From Xaviernesmea oryzae (GTDB lineage: Bacteria > Pseudomonadota > Alphaproteobacteria > Rhizobiales > Rhizobiaceae): a DNA stretch of 64,000 nucleotides. The notes beneath the pieces are model-generated. The model made no database searches. It saw only the letters and a list, made by a program, of their open reading frames with translations, and was not told the DNA's origin. A program made the position numbers and the translations under genes. Shown here one piece after another: positions 27,249-35,634 of this stretch (within the stretch, counting starts at the first letter, position 1; each line of letters opens with the position of its first letter). The stretch lies in assembly GCF_900109605.1 (NCBI RefSeq), contig NZ_FOAM01000010.1, positions 62,001 through 126,000 of the forward strand, given 5' to 3'.

Positions 27249-29513
27249 GTGTTCATGCGACCCTTATTGACTGTTCTGGCCCTGATGGCCGGTGTCGTGA
27301 GCGCACAGGCCGATGCGCCCGCCGGCGAACTCGTGCTTTTTTCCGCCGATGGTGCGGGCCAGCCAGCAGCTGTTTGGGGTGCCGGTGGTGTGGAGCCGGA
27401 GCTTCAGGATAAGGCGGCCTGTGTCAGCGTTCCCTCGGGCGGCGCGCCCTGGGACAAGATGATCGGCATCAATGGCGTGCAGCTGCGCGGCGGCCAGAGC
27501 TACCGCCTCTCGATTTCGCTCCAGGCCGACAAGCCGGTGTCGGTGCCCGTTCTGGTCCAGCAGGATGCGCCGCCTTATAAGGCGCAGACTCGTCTGGTGG
27601 CCAAGTTGCAGCCGGGCCAGCCTATGGATTTCTCCGTCAATTTCATTGCGCAGGACAGCAAGCCGTCACAGCTGGTGCTGCATCTGGGCGGAGTGGCGGT
27701 GGACTACACCCTGTGCCTTGCCCAAGCCACCATCGCCCTCTCCATTCCCAAGACCGGCCGCAAGCTGCCCGCGCTGATTGCCGTCAATCAGAGCGGCTAT
27801 GGCCTCGGCGCCATCAAGCGCGCGACCTATATTGGCGGCGACGAGCCGGTCGATTTCAGCCTGATCGATGCTTCGGGCAAGGTGGTGATGTCAGGACGCG
27901 GCCGGCCGACGATCTATGATCCGACGGTCGGCGCGAATGTGCAGGTGCTGGACTTTTCACAGGTGCAGGTTCAGGGCGCGGCGTTTCGCCTGAAGGTCGG
28001 GGCGCTGACGAGTGATCCGTTCTCGATCGGCAAGGATGTGTTCGCGGCCCTGCGTATCGACGCGCTGTCCTGGTTCTATCCCCAGCGCAGCGGCATCGCC
28101 ATTGACGGCAAGATCGCCGGGGCGGCCTATGCGCGCGCGGCAGGCCACGTCGGTGTGGCGCCCAACCGGGGCGACAAGGATGTCGGCTGCCTGACGGGCA
28201 AGGCAGCCAGGACCCTTTATGGCGACTGGTCCTGCACCTACCGGCTGGATGTCTCCGGCGGCTGGTACGATGCCGGCGATCAGGGCAAGTACACCGTCAA
28301 TGGTGCCATTGCCGTTGCCCAGCTCATGGCCGCCTTCGAGCGCGGGGCAAAATATGCCGGCGCCAGCTCGGCCGTTTTCAGCGACAGCCTGTCGCGCATT
28401 CCCGAAAATGGCAACGGCGTGCCCGATCTCCTCGATGAGGCGCGCTGGGAGCTGGAATTCCTGTTGAAGATGATGGTGCCCGATGGCGCACCGCTAGCCG
28501 GGATGGTGCATCACAAGGTTCATGACACCAAATGGACCCAGGTGCCGATGCTCCCGGCCGCCGATCCGATGGAACGGGCGCTGCATCGGCCATCGACGGC
28601 CGCCACGCTGGCTTTTGCGGCCGTGGCGGCGCAGGGCGCCCGCTTGTTCGCTCCCTATGACGAAGGTTTCGCCAAGCGTCTTTCGGCTGCGGCCGTCAAG
28701 GCATGGAAAGCAGCGGGCGACAATCCCGTGCTCTATGCTCCGACCTCCGACGGCCAGCAGGGCGGCGGCGACTATGACGACGACGATATCGAGGATGAAA
28801 CCTATTGGGCAGCAGCCGAACTCTATATCACCACCGGCGCACCCTTCTATCTCGACCGCCTGAAGCGCTCGTCCCATTGGAACGATGACGTCTTTTTCCA
28901 GGGCAATACGGCCTTCGACTGGCGCAGCACCGCCGGGCTCGGTCGGGTGCAGCTGGCCCTGTTTGCCAAGGCCATGCCGGCGGCCGAGCGCGGCGAGGTG
29001 GTGCAGTCGATCGTGGACGCGGCCGACCGGTTTCTGACGCTGCAGGCGGAGGAAGGCTTCGGCCAGATCTACCGTCCAGGCGATGGCAAATATGACTGGG
29101 GCTCGAATCAGATGATGCTGCAGAACATGGTCGTGGTTTCCGCCGCCTATGATCTGACGGGGCGCAACGGCTATCGCGACGCGGCAGGCGAGGGCATGGA
29201 TTATCTGCTTGGCCGCAATGCCATGAACCTCTCCTACATCACCGGCTACGGCACCCGTTTTGCCCGAAACCAGCACAGCCGCTGGTATGCGCATCAGGTC
29301 GATCCTTCGCTGCCCGGTCCGCCGGTCGGCACGCTTGCAGGCGGGCCAAACTCCACGCTTGTCGACGAGCTGGCGCGCGCCAAGCTGAAGAACTGCCCGC
29401 CGCAGCTTTGCTATCTCGATGATATCAATGCCTGGGGCTCCAACGAGATGGCGATCAACTGGAACGCGCCGCTGGTCTATATGGCGTCCTTCCTCGCGGA
29501 GCCCGGCCGATGA
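27249..29513 (+). CDS. Secreted glycoside hydrolase family 9 (cellulase-like)
   Basis: A 754-residue secreted glucanase-type enzyme. A signal peptide (PLLTVLALMAGVVSAQA) is followed by a beta-rich, possibly carbohydrate-binding part up to about residue 180. An Ig-like CelD_N domain comes next (AVNQSGYGLGAIKRATY), then the (alpha/alpha)6 catalytic domain. SGGWYDAGDQGKYTVNG carries the catalytic-base aspartates, FARNQHSRWYAH the conserved histidine, and WGSNEMAINWNAPLVY the acid glutamate. GTG at 27249 lies 10 bases after AAGGA; ATG at 27255 is the alternative. The order signal-CBM-Ig-GH9 matches inverting endoglucanases or exo-glucosaminidases, so the substrate is open. A Gfo/Idh gene follows after 10 bases. 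Confidence 0.88.
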   Translation: MFMRPLLTVLALMAGVVSAQADAPAGELVLFSADGAGQPAAVWGAGGVEPELQDKAACVSVPSGGAPWDKMIGINGVQLRGGQSYRLSISLQADKPVSVPVLVQQDAPPYKAQTRLVAKLQPGQPMDFSVNFIAQDSKPSQLVLHLGGVAVDYTLCLAQATIALSIPKTGRKLPALIAVNQSGYGLGAIKRATYIGGDEPVDFSLIDASGKVVMSGRGRPTIYDPTVGANVQVLDFSQVQVQGAAFRLKVGALTSDPFSIGKDVFAALRIDALSWFYPQRSGIAIDGKIAGAAYARAAGHVGVAPNRGDKDVGCLTGKAARTLYGDWSCTYRLDVSGGWYDAGDQGKYTVNGAIAVAQLMAAFERGAKYAGASSAVFSDSLSRIPENGNGVPDLLDEARWELEFLLKMMVPDGAPLAGMVHHKVHDTKWTQVPMLPAADPMERALHRPSTAATLAFAAVAAQGARLFAPYDEGFAKRLSAAAVKAWKAAGDNPVLYAPTSDGQQGGGDYDDDDIEDETYWAAAELYITTGAPFYLDRLKRSSHWNDDVFFQGNTAFDWRSTAGLGRVQLALFAKAMPAAERGEVVQSIVDAADRFLTLQAEEGFGQIYRPGDGKYDWGSNQMMLQNMVVVSAAYDLTGRNGYRDAAGEGMDYLLGRNAMNLSYITGYGTRFARNQHSRWYAHQVDPSLPGPPVGTLAGGPNSTLVDELARAKLKNCPPQLCYLDDINAWGSNEMAINWNAPLVYMASFLAEPGR

Positions 29514-29523
29514 GGCAAAGCCG

Positions 29524-30714
29524 ATGACCCGACCTTCCACCACCGGCATAGCCTTTGTCGGCTGCGGCTTCGTCGCCGATTATTACGGGCTGACCCTCGC
29601 CAACCATCCGTCGCTGCGGCTTGTCGGGGTCCATGATATCCTCCCCGAGCGCAGCGCTGCCTTCTGCCAGGCTTGGAAAACGCGGGCCTATGACAGCCTG
29701 GAGGCGCTGCTGGCGGATCCCGAGGTTGAGATTGTCGTCAATCTCACGCCGCCGCATGTCCATGCCGAGATCAATCTCCGGGCTTTGTCGGCGGGAAAGC
29801 ATGTCTATTGCGAGAAGCCTCTGGCCATGGCCATCGAGGATGCCGAGGCAGTAGTTCGGCTGGCGGAAGAAAAGGGTCTGGTCATTGCCGGCGCGCCGGC
29901 CAATGCGCTGTCTTCGGCACGCGCCCATTGCGCCCGTTTGCTCGGCAGCGGCGTGATCGGCAAGCCGCGGCTGGCCTATGCCGAAATGGAGGACGGACCG
30001 GTCTTTCGCGGCAACTGGCGCAGCTGGAAGAGCGCCCAATCCGGCGCGCCCTGGCCCGGTGTGCATGAATTCACCATCGGCTGCACGCTGGAACATTCCG
30101 GCTATGCTGCGAGCTGGCTGGTGTCGCTTTTTGGCGCGGTCGATCACGTCACCGCCTTTGCAAGCCTTGCCTTTCCCGACAAGGGGCCGGGCACGGAGGG
30201 CCTGTCGCTTGGCCACGACTTTTCCGTCGGCTGCCTTGCTTTCCGCTCAGGCGTGTCGGCCCGGCTGACCAGCGGGCTTGGCGCGCCTCGGGATCGCTCG
30301 CTGACCATCGTCGGCGACGCGGGGATCATCGTGGTGCGCGATCTCTGGGACGAGTTCTCCGCCGTGCATGTCGAGCCCTTCGGGGCGAAACGCCCGTTCT
30401 GGCCGCGGCTCGTTGACCGTCTGGAGCATGAGATTGGCCGAAAGCTTGGTTTTCGCCTGACGGCCGGGCGCAGCGAGGCCTATCCCAAGGGCAAGCGAGT
30501 GCTTCCGCCCTATCCCTCGCGCATCGACTTCGCGCGTGGCGTGGCGGTTCAGGCGGAGGCGATCCGTACCGGCACCGCGCCCTATTTTTCGGGCCGCACT
30601 GCCTTGCACCTGACCGACATCGCCCTGGCGCTGCATGCCGGGCTCAACCAGCATCGACCGCTGCCGCCTGCCGCCTCCGCCATGGATGGCGACAGGACGC
30701 AAAGCCTATCCTGA
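29524..30714 (+). CDS. Gfo/Idh/MocA family dehydrogenase
   Basis: A 396-residue NAD(P)-dependent sugar or cyclitol dehydrogenase. The Rossmann motif is IAFVGCGFVADYYG and the family signature YCEKPLAM gives the catalytic lysine. The C-terminal alpha/beta domain includes the PGVHEFTIGCTLEH region, where a histidine near the active site is expected. The ATG at 29524 follows the hydrolase stop by ten bases, with GAGG upstream, so the two are likely one operon. The substrate may be a sugar released by the hydrolase, but this is inference. Confidence 0.87.
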   Translation: MTRPSTTGIAFVGCGFVADYYGLTLANHPSLRLVGVHDILPERSAAFCQAWKTRAYDSLEALLADPEVEIVVNLTPPHVHAEINLRALSAGKHVYCEKPLAMAIEDAEAVVRLAEEKGLVIAGAPANALSSARAHCARLLGSGVIGKPRLAYAEMEDGPVFRGNWRSWKSAQSGAPWPGVHEFTIGCTLEHSGYAASWLVSLFGAVDHVTAFASLAFPDKGPGTEGLSLGHDFSVGCLAFRSGVSARLTSGLGAPRDRSLTIVGDAGIIVVRDLWDEFSAVHVEPFGAKRPFWPRLVDRLEHEIGRKLGFRLTAGRSEAYPKGKRVLPPYPSRIDFARGVAVQAEAIRTGTAPYFSGRTALHLTDIALALHAGLNQHRPLPPAASAMDGDRTQSLS

Positions 30715-31815
30715 CTGCCGCGAGTTTTCAGGCGGTTGGGCGCGGATCCGGTCGAGGATTGCAAGCGCCTCGATGCTGCGCGCCAGCGGCATGGCTGAGA
30801 GCTGGGTCTTGCCAGCGTAAATGGCACGGCTTGCGGCTTCGATCTCGAAGCCGAGGCCGCTGCCCGGATGCGGGAACTGGCGGACACCCGGTACGAGCGG
30901 CCAGGCCGTCAGCCGCTGCAGCAGCTTGCCGGCAAGCGCGTGACCCGATGCGCCGAGCTGGCGTGTGACCATGCCACTGCGCGATAGGTAGAGGCGGGGG
31001 GCGGCGATGAAGGGCTGATCGATGATCAGCGCACCGGTCTCGCCCGCGATGACATAGCGATTGGTCTCGGTTCGATCGAAGCCGCAGGCAAGTTCGGCTG
31101 AGAACCCCTCATAGGCGAGCCTCATGTCGGCCCGCATGTCCACACCTGTGGAGGCGGCCTGCCAGCGGCCTGACATGTCTTTGGGACTGCCGAAGAGATG
31201 CAGTGTCAAACCGACGAGATAGATACCCAGATCGAGCATTGCCCCGCCGCCAAGCTCTGCCGAAAAGAAGCGGCTGCGAGGGTCCTCCGGCTTCTGATAG
31301 GCGAGCTGCGCGCTGACCTGTCTGATCTCGCCGATCGCGCCCTCCTGCAGCAAATTGCGCAGCTGGGTGATCGCCGGGAGAAAGACGGTCCAGAGCGCTT
31401 CCATGGCGAAACCACCATGCGCTTTGGCCGCAGCCTGGATTGCGCGGCCTTCCTCAGCCGACATGGCAAGCGGCTTTTCCACCAGCACGTGCTTGCCTGC
31501 GGCCAGCGCGCGCACTGCCTGCTCGGCATGCTGGGTGTTGGGGGTGGCGATATAGATCGCATCGACATCATGGGCGAGCAGAGCATCGAGATCGGGAAGG
31601 CATGCGAGCCCGCCAAAGCGCTCCGCATAAAGCCGTGCCCGGTCGGGTCGACGGCTCGTCACCGCCGTCAACCGGGCATTCGGGACAGATGCAATATCTT
31701 GAGCGAACGTAATGCCGATCTCGCCCGCCCCGATCACGCCCCAGCGAAGCGGAACCGGACTTGTCCTCACCAAGTCCATCAAATGGTCTTGCCTCTCCCG
31801 CTGGCCTAGATCCAT
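30706..31815 (-). CDS. Gfo/Idh/MocA family dehydrogenase (convergent)
   Basis: A 369-residue dehydrogenase with Rossmann motif WGVIGAGEIGITFA, the signature VLVEKPLAMS, and a C-terminal domain with GGGAMLDLGIYLVGL, the dihydrodiol/trans-dihydrodiol-dehydrogenase-like pattern. It converges on the other Gfo/Idh gene and the two stops overlap by nine bases. They are not close copies of one another. The start at 31815 has GAGG five bases upstream; an ATG at 31779 is possible. Substrate unknown. Confidence 0.86.
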   Translation of the reverse strand: MDLGQRERQDHLMDLVRTSPVPLRWGVIGAGEIGITFAQDIASVPNARLTAVTSRRPDRARLYAERFGGLACLPDLDALLAHDVDAIYIATPNTQHAEQAVRALAAGKHVLVEKPLAMSAEEGRAIQAAAKAHGGFAMEALWTVFLPAITQLRNLLQEGAIGEIRQVSAQLAYQKPEDPRSRFFSAELGGGAMLDLGIYLVGLTLHLFGSPKDMSGRWQAASTGVDMRADMRLAYEGFSAELACGFDRTETNRYVIAGETGALIIDQPFIAAPRLYLSRSGMVTRQLGASGHALAGKLLQRLTAWPLVPGVRQFPHPGSGLGFEIEAASRAIYAGKTQLSAMPLARSIEALAILDRIRAQPPENSRQSG

Positions 31816-32170
31816 GCCTGCCTCAGATCTCCTTGAATCGGCTAAAGGTTCAGAGATGATCAGCGCATCGTCTCTGAAGTGTTCCTCTATTTCGTGTGCA
31901 TCTCAGCGGACGCTTGAGACCGTAAAAGGAAAGAAGACGTAAACATACTTTCTGCCGCCGTCTGCCAGACCTTCAGAGACGTACGCAGCCTTTTTCTTGT
32001 TCAGCCGATATAGCCGGATGCAAGGATTTTGTTAGATCACAAATACGTAAGCTGAGCGTGAATCTTTCTGCCGCCCAACATGCTTTCAACGCTTTCGTGG
32101 TGAAGGCATTGGGATGGATCCGTCAGGACGAGTGCTTCGCCGTTCAGTCCTGCCCAAGAGCGTTGAGGCC
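31816..32170. other. Intergenic, no gene seen
   Basis: About 355 bases of relatively AT-rich sequence between a Gfo/Idh gene and the candidate small RNA. I find no supportable coding sequence, hairpin or repeat. Confidence 0.5.
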
Positions 32171-32202
32171 AAAAAAAACCGGGCTGCCGAAAGGCGCCCG
32201 GT
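32171..32202 (-). terminator. Rho-independent terminator (candidate sRNA or nolR 3' end)
   Basis: Ten base pairs with one bulged base, a four-base loop and a run of eight T on the minus strand. This is the strongest classical terminator in the window. Confidence 0.88.
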
Positions 32203-32240
32203 ATCAGAGGGAGGCCCGCGACGGACAGACCGGACACACG
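32171..32240 (-). ncRNA. Candidate small RNA with CCUCCCUC motif and strong terminator
   Basis: On the minus strand a terminator hairpin (ACCGGGC-bulge-GCC / GGC-GCCCGGT, capped by TTTC) lies at 32178-32202 and ends in eight T at 32171-32178. It is 314 bases past the nolR stop with no gene between. Just before it is CCTCCCTC (complement of 32207-32214), an anti-Shine-Dalgarno motif like those exposed in rhizobial trans-acting sRNAs. A CTATAT box at 32246-32251 would place the 5' end near 32239, giving about 70 nt; no good -35 is seen. The alternative is the end of a long nolR 3' UTR. Confidence 0.45.
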
Positions 32241-32515
32241 GCTTAATATAGGCCGAGATCCGGTTGATCCTGCGAAAGCCATTGCGATCCCAGCGGCAGG
32301 AGCGGCCACTGGAGATGGGCCGTTGCTCCTTCGCCGGAATGTGATGATGCGGCGCTATCCTCCCAGATATCCGCAGTGCCGGTCCACCGGCCTCCCGTTT
32401 GGTCCAGACATCATGGCCGAACGTGTCTGGTCTTTCATTCCGCCCCGATGCCGGAATGCCTTATCCGCTGTGCGTGCGGAGCAAAACCGGACTCTGTGAG
32501 GCGTGACAGCCTCGT

Positions 32516-32851
32516 TCAGGCCGTCTTCTTCTTGCCGCTTTCGATCTTCTCATCCACACCATAGATCTCGGTGAGGGTTTTCAGCACCTTCATCACCGCT
32601 TCGGACGAGCTGGAATAATAGATCGTCTGTGCATCACGTCGGGTGCTGACGAGGTTTTGAGCCCGGAGCTTCGAGAGATGCTGGGAAAGCGCCGACTGGC
32701 TGAGGCCGACCTGGTTCGCCAAGGCGCCGACGGCGATTTCCTCTTTGACCAGGTAGTTCAGAATCATCAATCGCTTTGGGTTAGCCATGGCCGAAAGGAA
32801 TTCGGCGGCCACTTCGGCTTCGTCAATATCGGTAGGGTTTGTCGCTGGCAT
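32516..32851 (-). CDS. nolR: NolR-like ArsR-family repressor
   Basis: A 111-residue winged-helix dimeric regulator. The block EFLSAMANPKRLMILNYLVKEE, then VGALANQVGLSQSALSQHLS (recognition helix) and LRAQNLVSTRRDAQTIYYSS match what I recall of rhizobial NolR, which represses nod genes and controls conjugation, growth and exopolysaccharide genes. There is no ArsR-type metal-binding CVC motif, as in NolR. The ATG at 32851 has GGAG nine bases upstream; a frame open to 33052 is not supported. The C-terminus is lysine-rich. A possible self-binding site lies 56 bases upstream. Confidence 0.85.
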   Translation of the reverse strand: MPATNPTDIDEAEVAAEFLSAMANPKRLMILNYLVKEEIAVGALANQVGLSQSALSQHLSKLRAQNLVSTRRDAQTIYYSSSSEAVMKVLKTLTEIYGVDEKIESGKKKTA

Positions 32852-33233
32852 ATTATCAAACTCCGTGCGCTGGCGCTTTTGCACTACAAGGTTAGCTCCT
32901 ACGATCATTAGGGTAGTCGCATGCAAGAACAACCGCGTACTGCAAAATTTAGGGGCGGTAAGGTCGATTAAACCGAACCAGGCTTGAGACTTTGCCTTCA
33001 GATCTGCGGCAAGACATTGAAACTCTTCGTATGTGACTGAAGGGGCATTCAATCACAATGAAAGCCGCTACTGATTTTAAGGTGCTGTCCGATGAGATCC
33101 AACCCCCAGATTTGGCGAGAGTTCCCGATCCCTTAAAAAAGAATCGTGAATACAGAAATCTCGTCTCCGGGTATTTCAGACTTCTCCTGTCAAGCAAAGT
33201 CACATCGTTTTTAAGGCAGATGTTAAACGTTGA
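32852..33233. other. nolR upstream region, AT-rich
   Basis: 382 bases visibly richer in A and T than the surroundings. It contains the nolR promoter region and a NolR-type motif at 32907-32922. A 65-codon open frame on the plus strand (33058-33255) runs through it but overlaps the end of the convergent FMN-binding gene and has only a distant purine tract, so I do not call it. Confidence 0.5.
32907..32922 (+). promoter_or_regulatory. Possible NolR operator (autoregulation)
   Basis: ATTAG-N9-AT matches the published NolR consensus (A/T)TTAG-N9-A(T/A) exactly. It lies 56 bases upstream of the nolR start codon, and a second TTAG lies at 32892. NolR is known to repress its own gene in Sinorhizobium. 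The motif has few fixed bases, so position is the main support. Confidence 0.45.
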
Positions 33234-33740
33234 TCAAGAGATCAAAAAATCGTGACCACCGATTCGTAAGGCCTTGCCGAATCCGGCGATGAGATGGCCG
33301 TGCAGAGGCAACAGGCGGAAGAAGCCGAAATCGGGAAAATCGACGTAAAGCGAAGATGTTGGATGACGGGCGAGGAAGCGAGCCCGCAACCTGGCGTGAT
33401 CCTCACCGGATCGCGGCACGGCGACAGCGTCGGCCTGCAGCGTGAGCCGTGGATGGGCGAGCGGGTCGCCTTTGCCCGGTTCGCCGACCAAGAGCGAACA
33501 GCGCCGATCGCTCACAAGCGCCTTGGTATGCTGCGAAAGATCGGACACGAAGAGGCAGGGCACACCATCGATATCGGTGGCAAACAGGATTCGGCTGACG
33601 AAAGGATGGCCGCTCTCGGGATCGATGACCGCCAGAGCGGCATAAGGCGCGCCGTCGAGAAGGCGGCGCGCCAGGGCTATGTCATCGTCGGTCGCGTCCC
33701 GCCTACGGTCCGGCCCCTTCGGCCGCTCAGCGTCACTCAT
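33234..33740 (-). CDS. Pyridoxamine-5'-phosphate-oxidase-like FMN-binding protein (HugZ-like)
   Basis: A 168-residue split-barrel flavoprotein. AALAVIDPESGHPFVSRILFATD, then CLFVSDLSQHTKAL and RCSLLVGEPGKGDPLAHPRLTL follow the PPOX/HugZ pattern, and the end DFGFFRLLPLHGHLIAGFGKA matches HugZ-type heme-handling proteins. It is shorter than full HugZ, lacking the extra C-terminal heme-binding domain. The start overlaps the choV stop by four bases, so it is the last gene of the cho operon by position. A role in choline use is not known; heme or general flavin redox function is more likely. Confidence 0.8.
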   Translation of the reverse strand: MSDAERPKGPDRRRDATDDDIALARRLLDGAPYAALAVIDPESGHPFVSRILFATDIDGVPCLFVSDLSQHTKALVSDRRCSLLVGEPGKGDPLAHPRLTLQADAVAVPRSGEDHARLRARFLARHPTSSLYVDFPDFGFFRLLPLHGHLIAGFGKALRIGGHDFLIS

Positions 33741-34795
33741 TCGCGTATCTGGCGATGGCGCGTCAGCCCTTCCACCACATTTTGCAAGTCGATGGTGCCG
33801 ATGATCGCGCCATTGTCGACCACGCCGATAGCCCCTGGCTGGCGGGCGAGGGCATCGAGAATATCCACCAGCGGCGTGTCCGGCCTGGCCGTGGCGGTCA
33901 CCCCGGCCGCGTTCGGCGTGGCGACGACACCCGGCGCCATCACGTCAACGGCCGAAAGCATGGTGATCGGGTTCATATGCTGGACGAAATCGGCCACATA
34001 TTGATTGGCGGGATTTTTGACGATCTCCTGCGGCGTCCCGCACTGGATGATGCGCCCGCCTTCCATGATGGCGATGCGATTGCCGATTCGGAAGGCTTCA
34101 TCCAGATCGTGGCTGACGAAGAGGATGGTCTTTTTCAATCGCCGCTGAAATTCCAGCAGCTCGTCTTGAAGACGGGTTCGGATCAAGGGATCGAGTGCCG
34201 AGAAGGGCTCGTCCATCAGCAGGATCGGCGCGCCTGTGGCAAAGGCGCGCGCCAGGCCGACACGCTGCTGCATGCCGCCCGAGAGCTCCTGCACTTTGCG
34301 CTCCGACCATTGGCTCAGATTGACCAGTTCGAGTTGCTCGCTCACCCGCCGGCGCCGTTCGGCGTCCGGCACGCCGGCAAGCTCAAGGCCGAAGCCGACA
34401 TTGTCGGCCACGCTACGCCAGGGCAGGAGCGCGAATTGCTGGAAGACCATCGAAACCGTGTGCATGCGGAAATCGCGCAGCGCCTTGGCGGAGGCGCGAT
34501 AGGGATCGATCGTCGTGCCTTTGACCGTGCGGACGCCGACATTGCCGCGCACCACGGGCGCGAGCCCGTTGACCGCGCGCAGCAGCGTCGACTTGCCGGA
34601 GCCCGACAGTCCCATCAGCACGAGGATTTCGCCTTCGCGAACGCTGAGTGATGCGCCGGCCACACCGAGCACCAGGCCCGTTGCCGCACCGATTTCGTCG
34701 CGGCTGCGGCCCTGATCGACCATCGCCAGCGCCCGTTCGGGCCGATCGCCGAAGACGATGTCGACATTGCCGAAAATCACTGCGTCGTTCATCAC
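33737..34795 (-). CDS. choV: Choline/betaine ABC transporter ATP-binding protein
   Basis: A 352-residue ATPase of the QAT family that powers uptake of choline or glycine betaine. Walker A is GLSGSGKST, the Q-loop lies in MVFQQFALLP, the signature is LSGGMQQRVGLARA, Walker B is ILLMDEPFSALD, and the switch histidine is in FVSHDLDEAF. The C-terminal CBS-like part (VDILDALARQPGAIGVVDNG) is typical of ProV/ChoV. It overlaps choW by four bases upstream and the FMN-binding gene by four downstream, giving a tightly coupled unit. Confidence 0.93.
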   Translation of the reverse strand: MMNDAVIFGNVDIVFGDRPERALAMVDQGRSRDEIGAATGLVLGVAGASLSVREGEILVLMGLSGSGKSTLLRAVNGLAPVVRGNVGVRTVKGTTIDPYRASAKALRDFRMHTVSMVFQQFALLPWRSVADNVGFGLELAGVPDAERRRRVSEQLELVNLSQWSERKVQELSGGMQQRVGLARAFATGAPILLMDEPFSALDPLIRTRLQDELLEFQRRLKKTILFVSHDLDEAFRIGNRIAIMEGGRIIQCGTPQEIVKNPANQYVADFVQHMNPITMLSAVDVMAPGVVATPNAAGVTATARPDTPLVDILDALARQPGAIGVVDNGAIIGTIDLQNVVEGLTRHRQIRE

Positions 34796-35634
34796 GCGTC
34801 TCCCGCGTCGGAGGACCGGAAGAGCCGGTCGAGGATGATGGCCAGGATGACGATACAGAGGCCCGCCTCGAAGCCTTTGGCGACATTGACCGTGTTAAGC
34901 GCGCGCAGCACCGGCACGCCGAGCCCGTCCGCCCCGACCAGCGCGGCGATGACCACCATCGACAGGGAGAGCATGATGGTCTGCGTCAGCCCGGCCATGA
35001 TCTGCGGCATGGCAAAGGGCAGCTCGATCTTGCGCAGCACCTGGCTCGGGGTCGCGCCGAAGGATACGGCCGCTTCGACCAGGGAAGGAGGCGTGGAGAT
35101 GATGCCGAGCCTTGTCAGCCGGATGGGCGCGGGAATGGCGAAGATCACCGTGGCGATCAAGCCCGGTACCATGCCGAGCCCGAACAGGATGAGCGCCGGG
35201 ATCAGGTAGACGAAGGTCGGGATCGTCTGCATCAGATCGAGGATCGGCCGCAGGATCGCATAGAACCAGGGCCGGCGGGCAGCGGCAATGCCCATGGGGA
35301 TGCCGACTGCCATCGAAACGGCGCTGGCTGCCAGCACCAATGCCAGCGTCTGGGTGGTTTCCTTCCAATAGCCCTGGTTGATGATCAGCAACAAGCCGAG
35401 CAGCGTAAACAGCGTGATGCCGATCGACCGCCGGAGCCACCAGGACAAGCCCGTGACAGCCGCGACGACGACGAGCGGGTGCGGCGTCTGCAGCACGAAC
35501 AGCAGCGCATCGACAACGGCGAGCAGCAGGTTGGAAAGCTGCTGGAAGAACAGCTCGAAATTGGTCGTCAGCCAATCGACGAACGCCTTAGCGGCAACGC
35601 CGATCGGCACGCGATGTTCGGTCAGAAATTCCAC
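34792..35634 (-). CDS. choW: Choline/betaine ABC transporter permease
   Basis: A 280-residue inner-membrane permease with about six spans and the ABC permease EAA region (EAAVSFGATPSQVLRKIELPFAMPQ). It partners ChoV and ChoX in high-affinity choline uptake. The start used here is a GTG at 35634, giving MEFLTEHRVPIGVAAKAFVDWL; there is only a weak AAG upstream, and no better in-frame start is visible. It is separated from choX by 449 bases, unusually far for such an operon. Confidence 0.9.
   Translation of the reverse strand: MEFLTEHRVPIGVAAKAFVDWLTTNFELFFQQLSNLLLAVVDALLFVLQTPHPLVVVAAVTGLSWWLRRSIGITLFTLLGLLLIINQGYWKETTQTLALVLAASAVSMAVGIPMGIAAARRPWFYAILRPILDLMQTIPTFVYLIPALILFGLGMVPGLIATVIFAIPAPIRLTRLGIISTPPSLVEAAVSFGATPSQVLRKIELPFAMPQIMAGLTQTIMLSLSMVVIAALVGADGLGVPVLRALNTVNVAKGFEAGLCIVILAIILDRLFRSSDAGDA

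Noticed and set aside
32252-32515. Possible riboswitch in the nolR 3' region (short stretches GAAGGAGCAACGGCC recall glycine aptamers)
   Set aside because: The conserved pairing of glycine aptamers is not met, and no glycine-related gene follows on that strand.
33058-33255. 65-codon open frame on the plus strand in the AT-rich nolR upstream region
   Set aside because: The nearest purine tract is 12 bases from the ATG, it overlaps the end of the convergent FMN-binding gene, and the product matches nothing I know.
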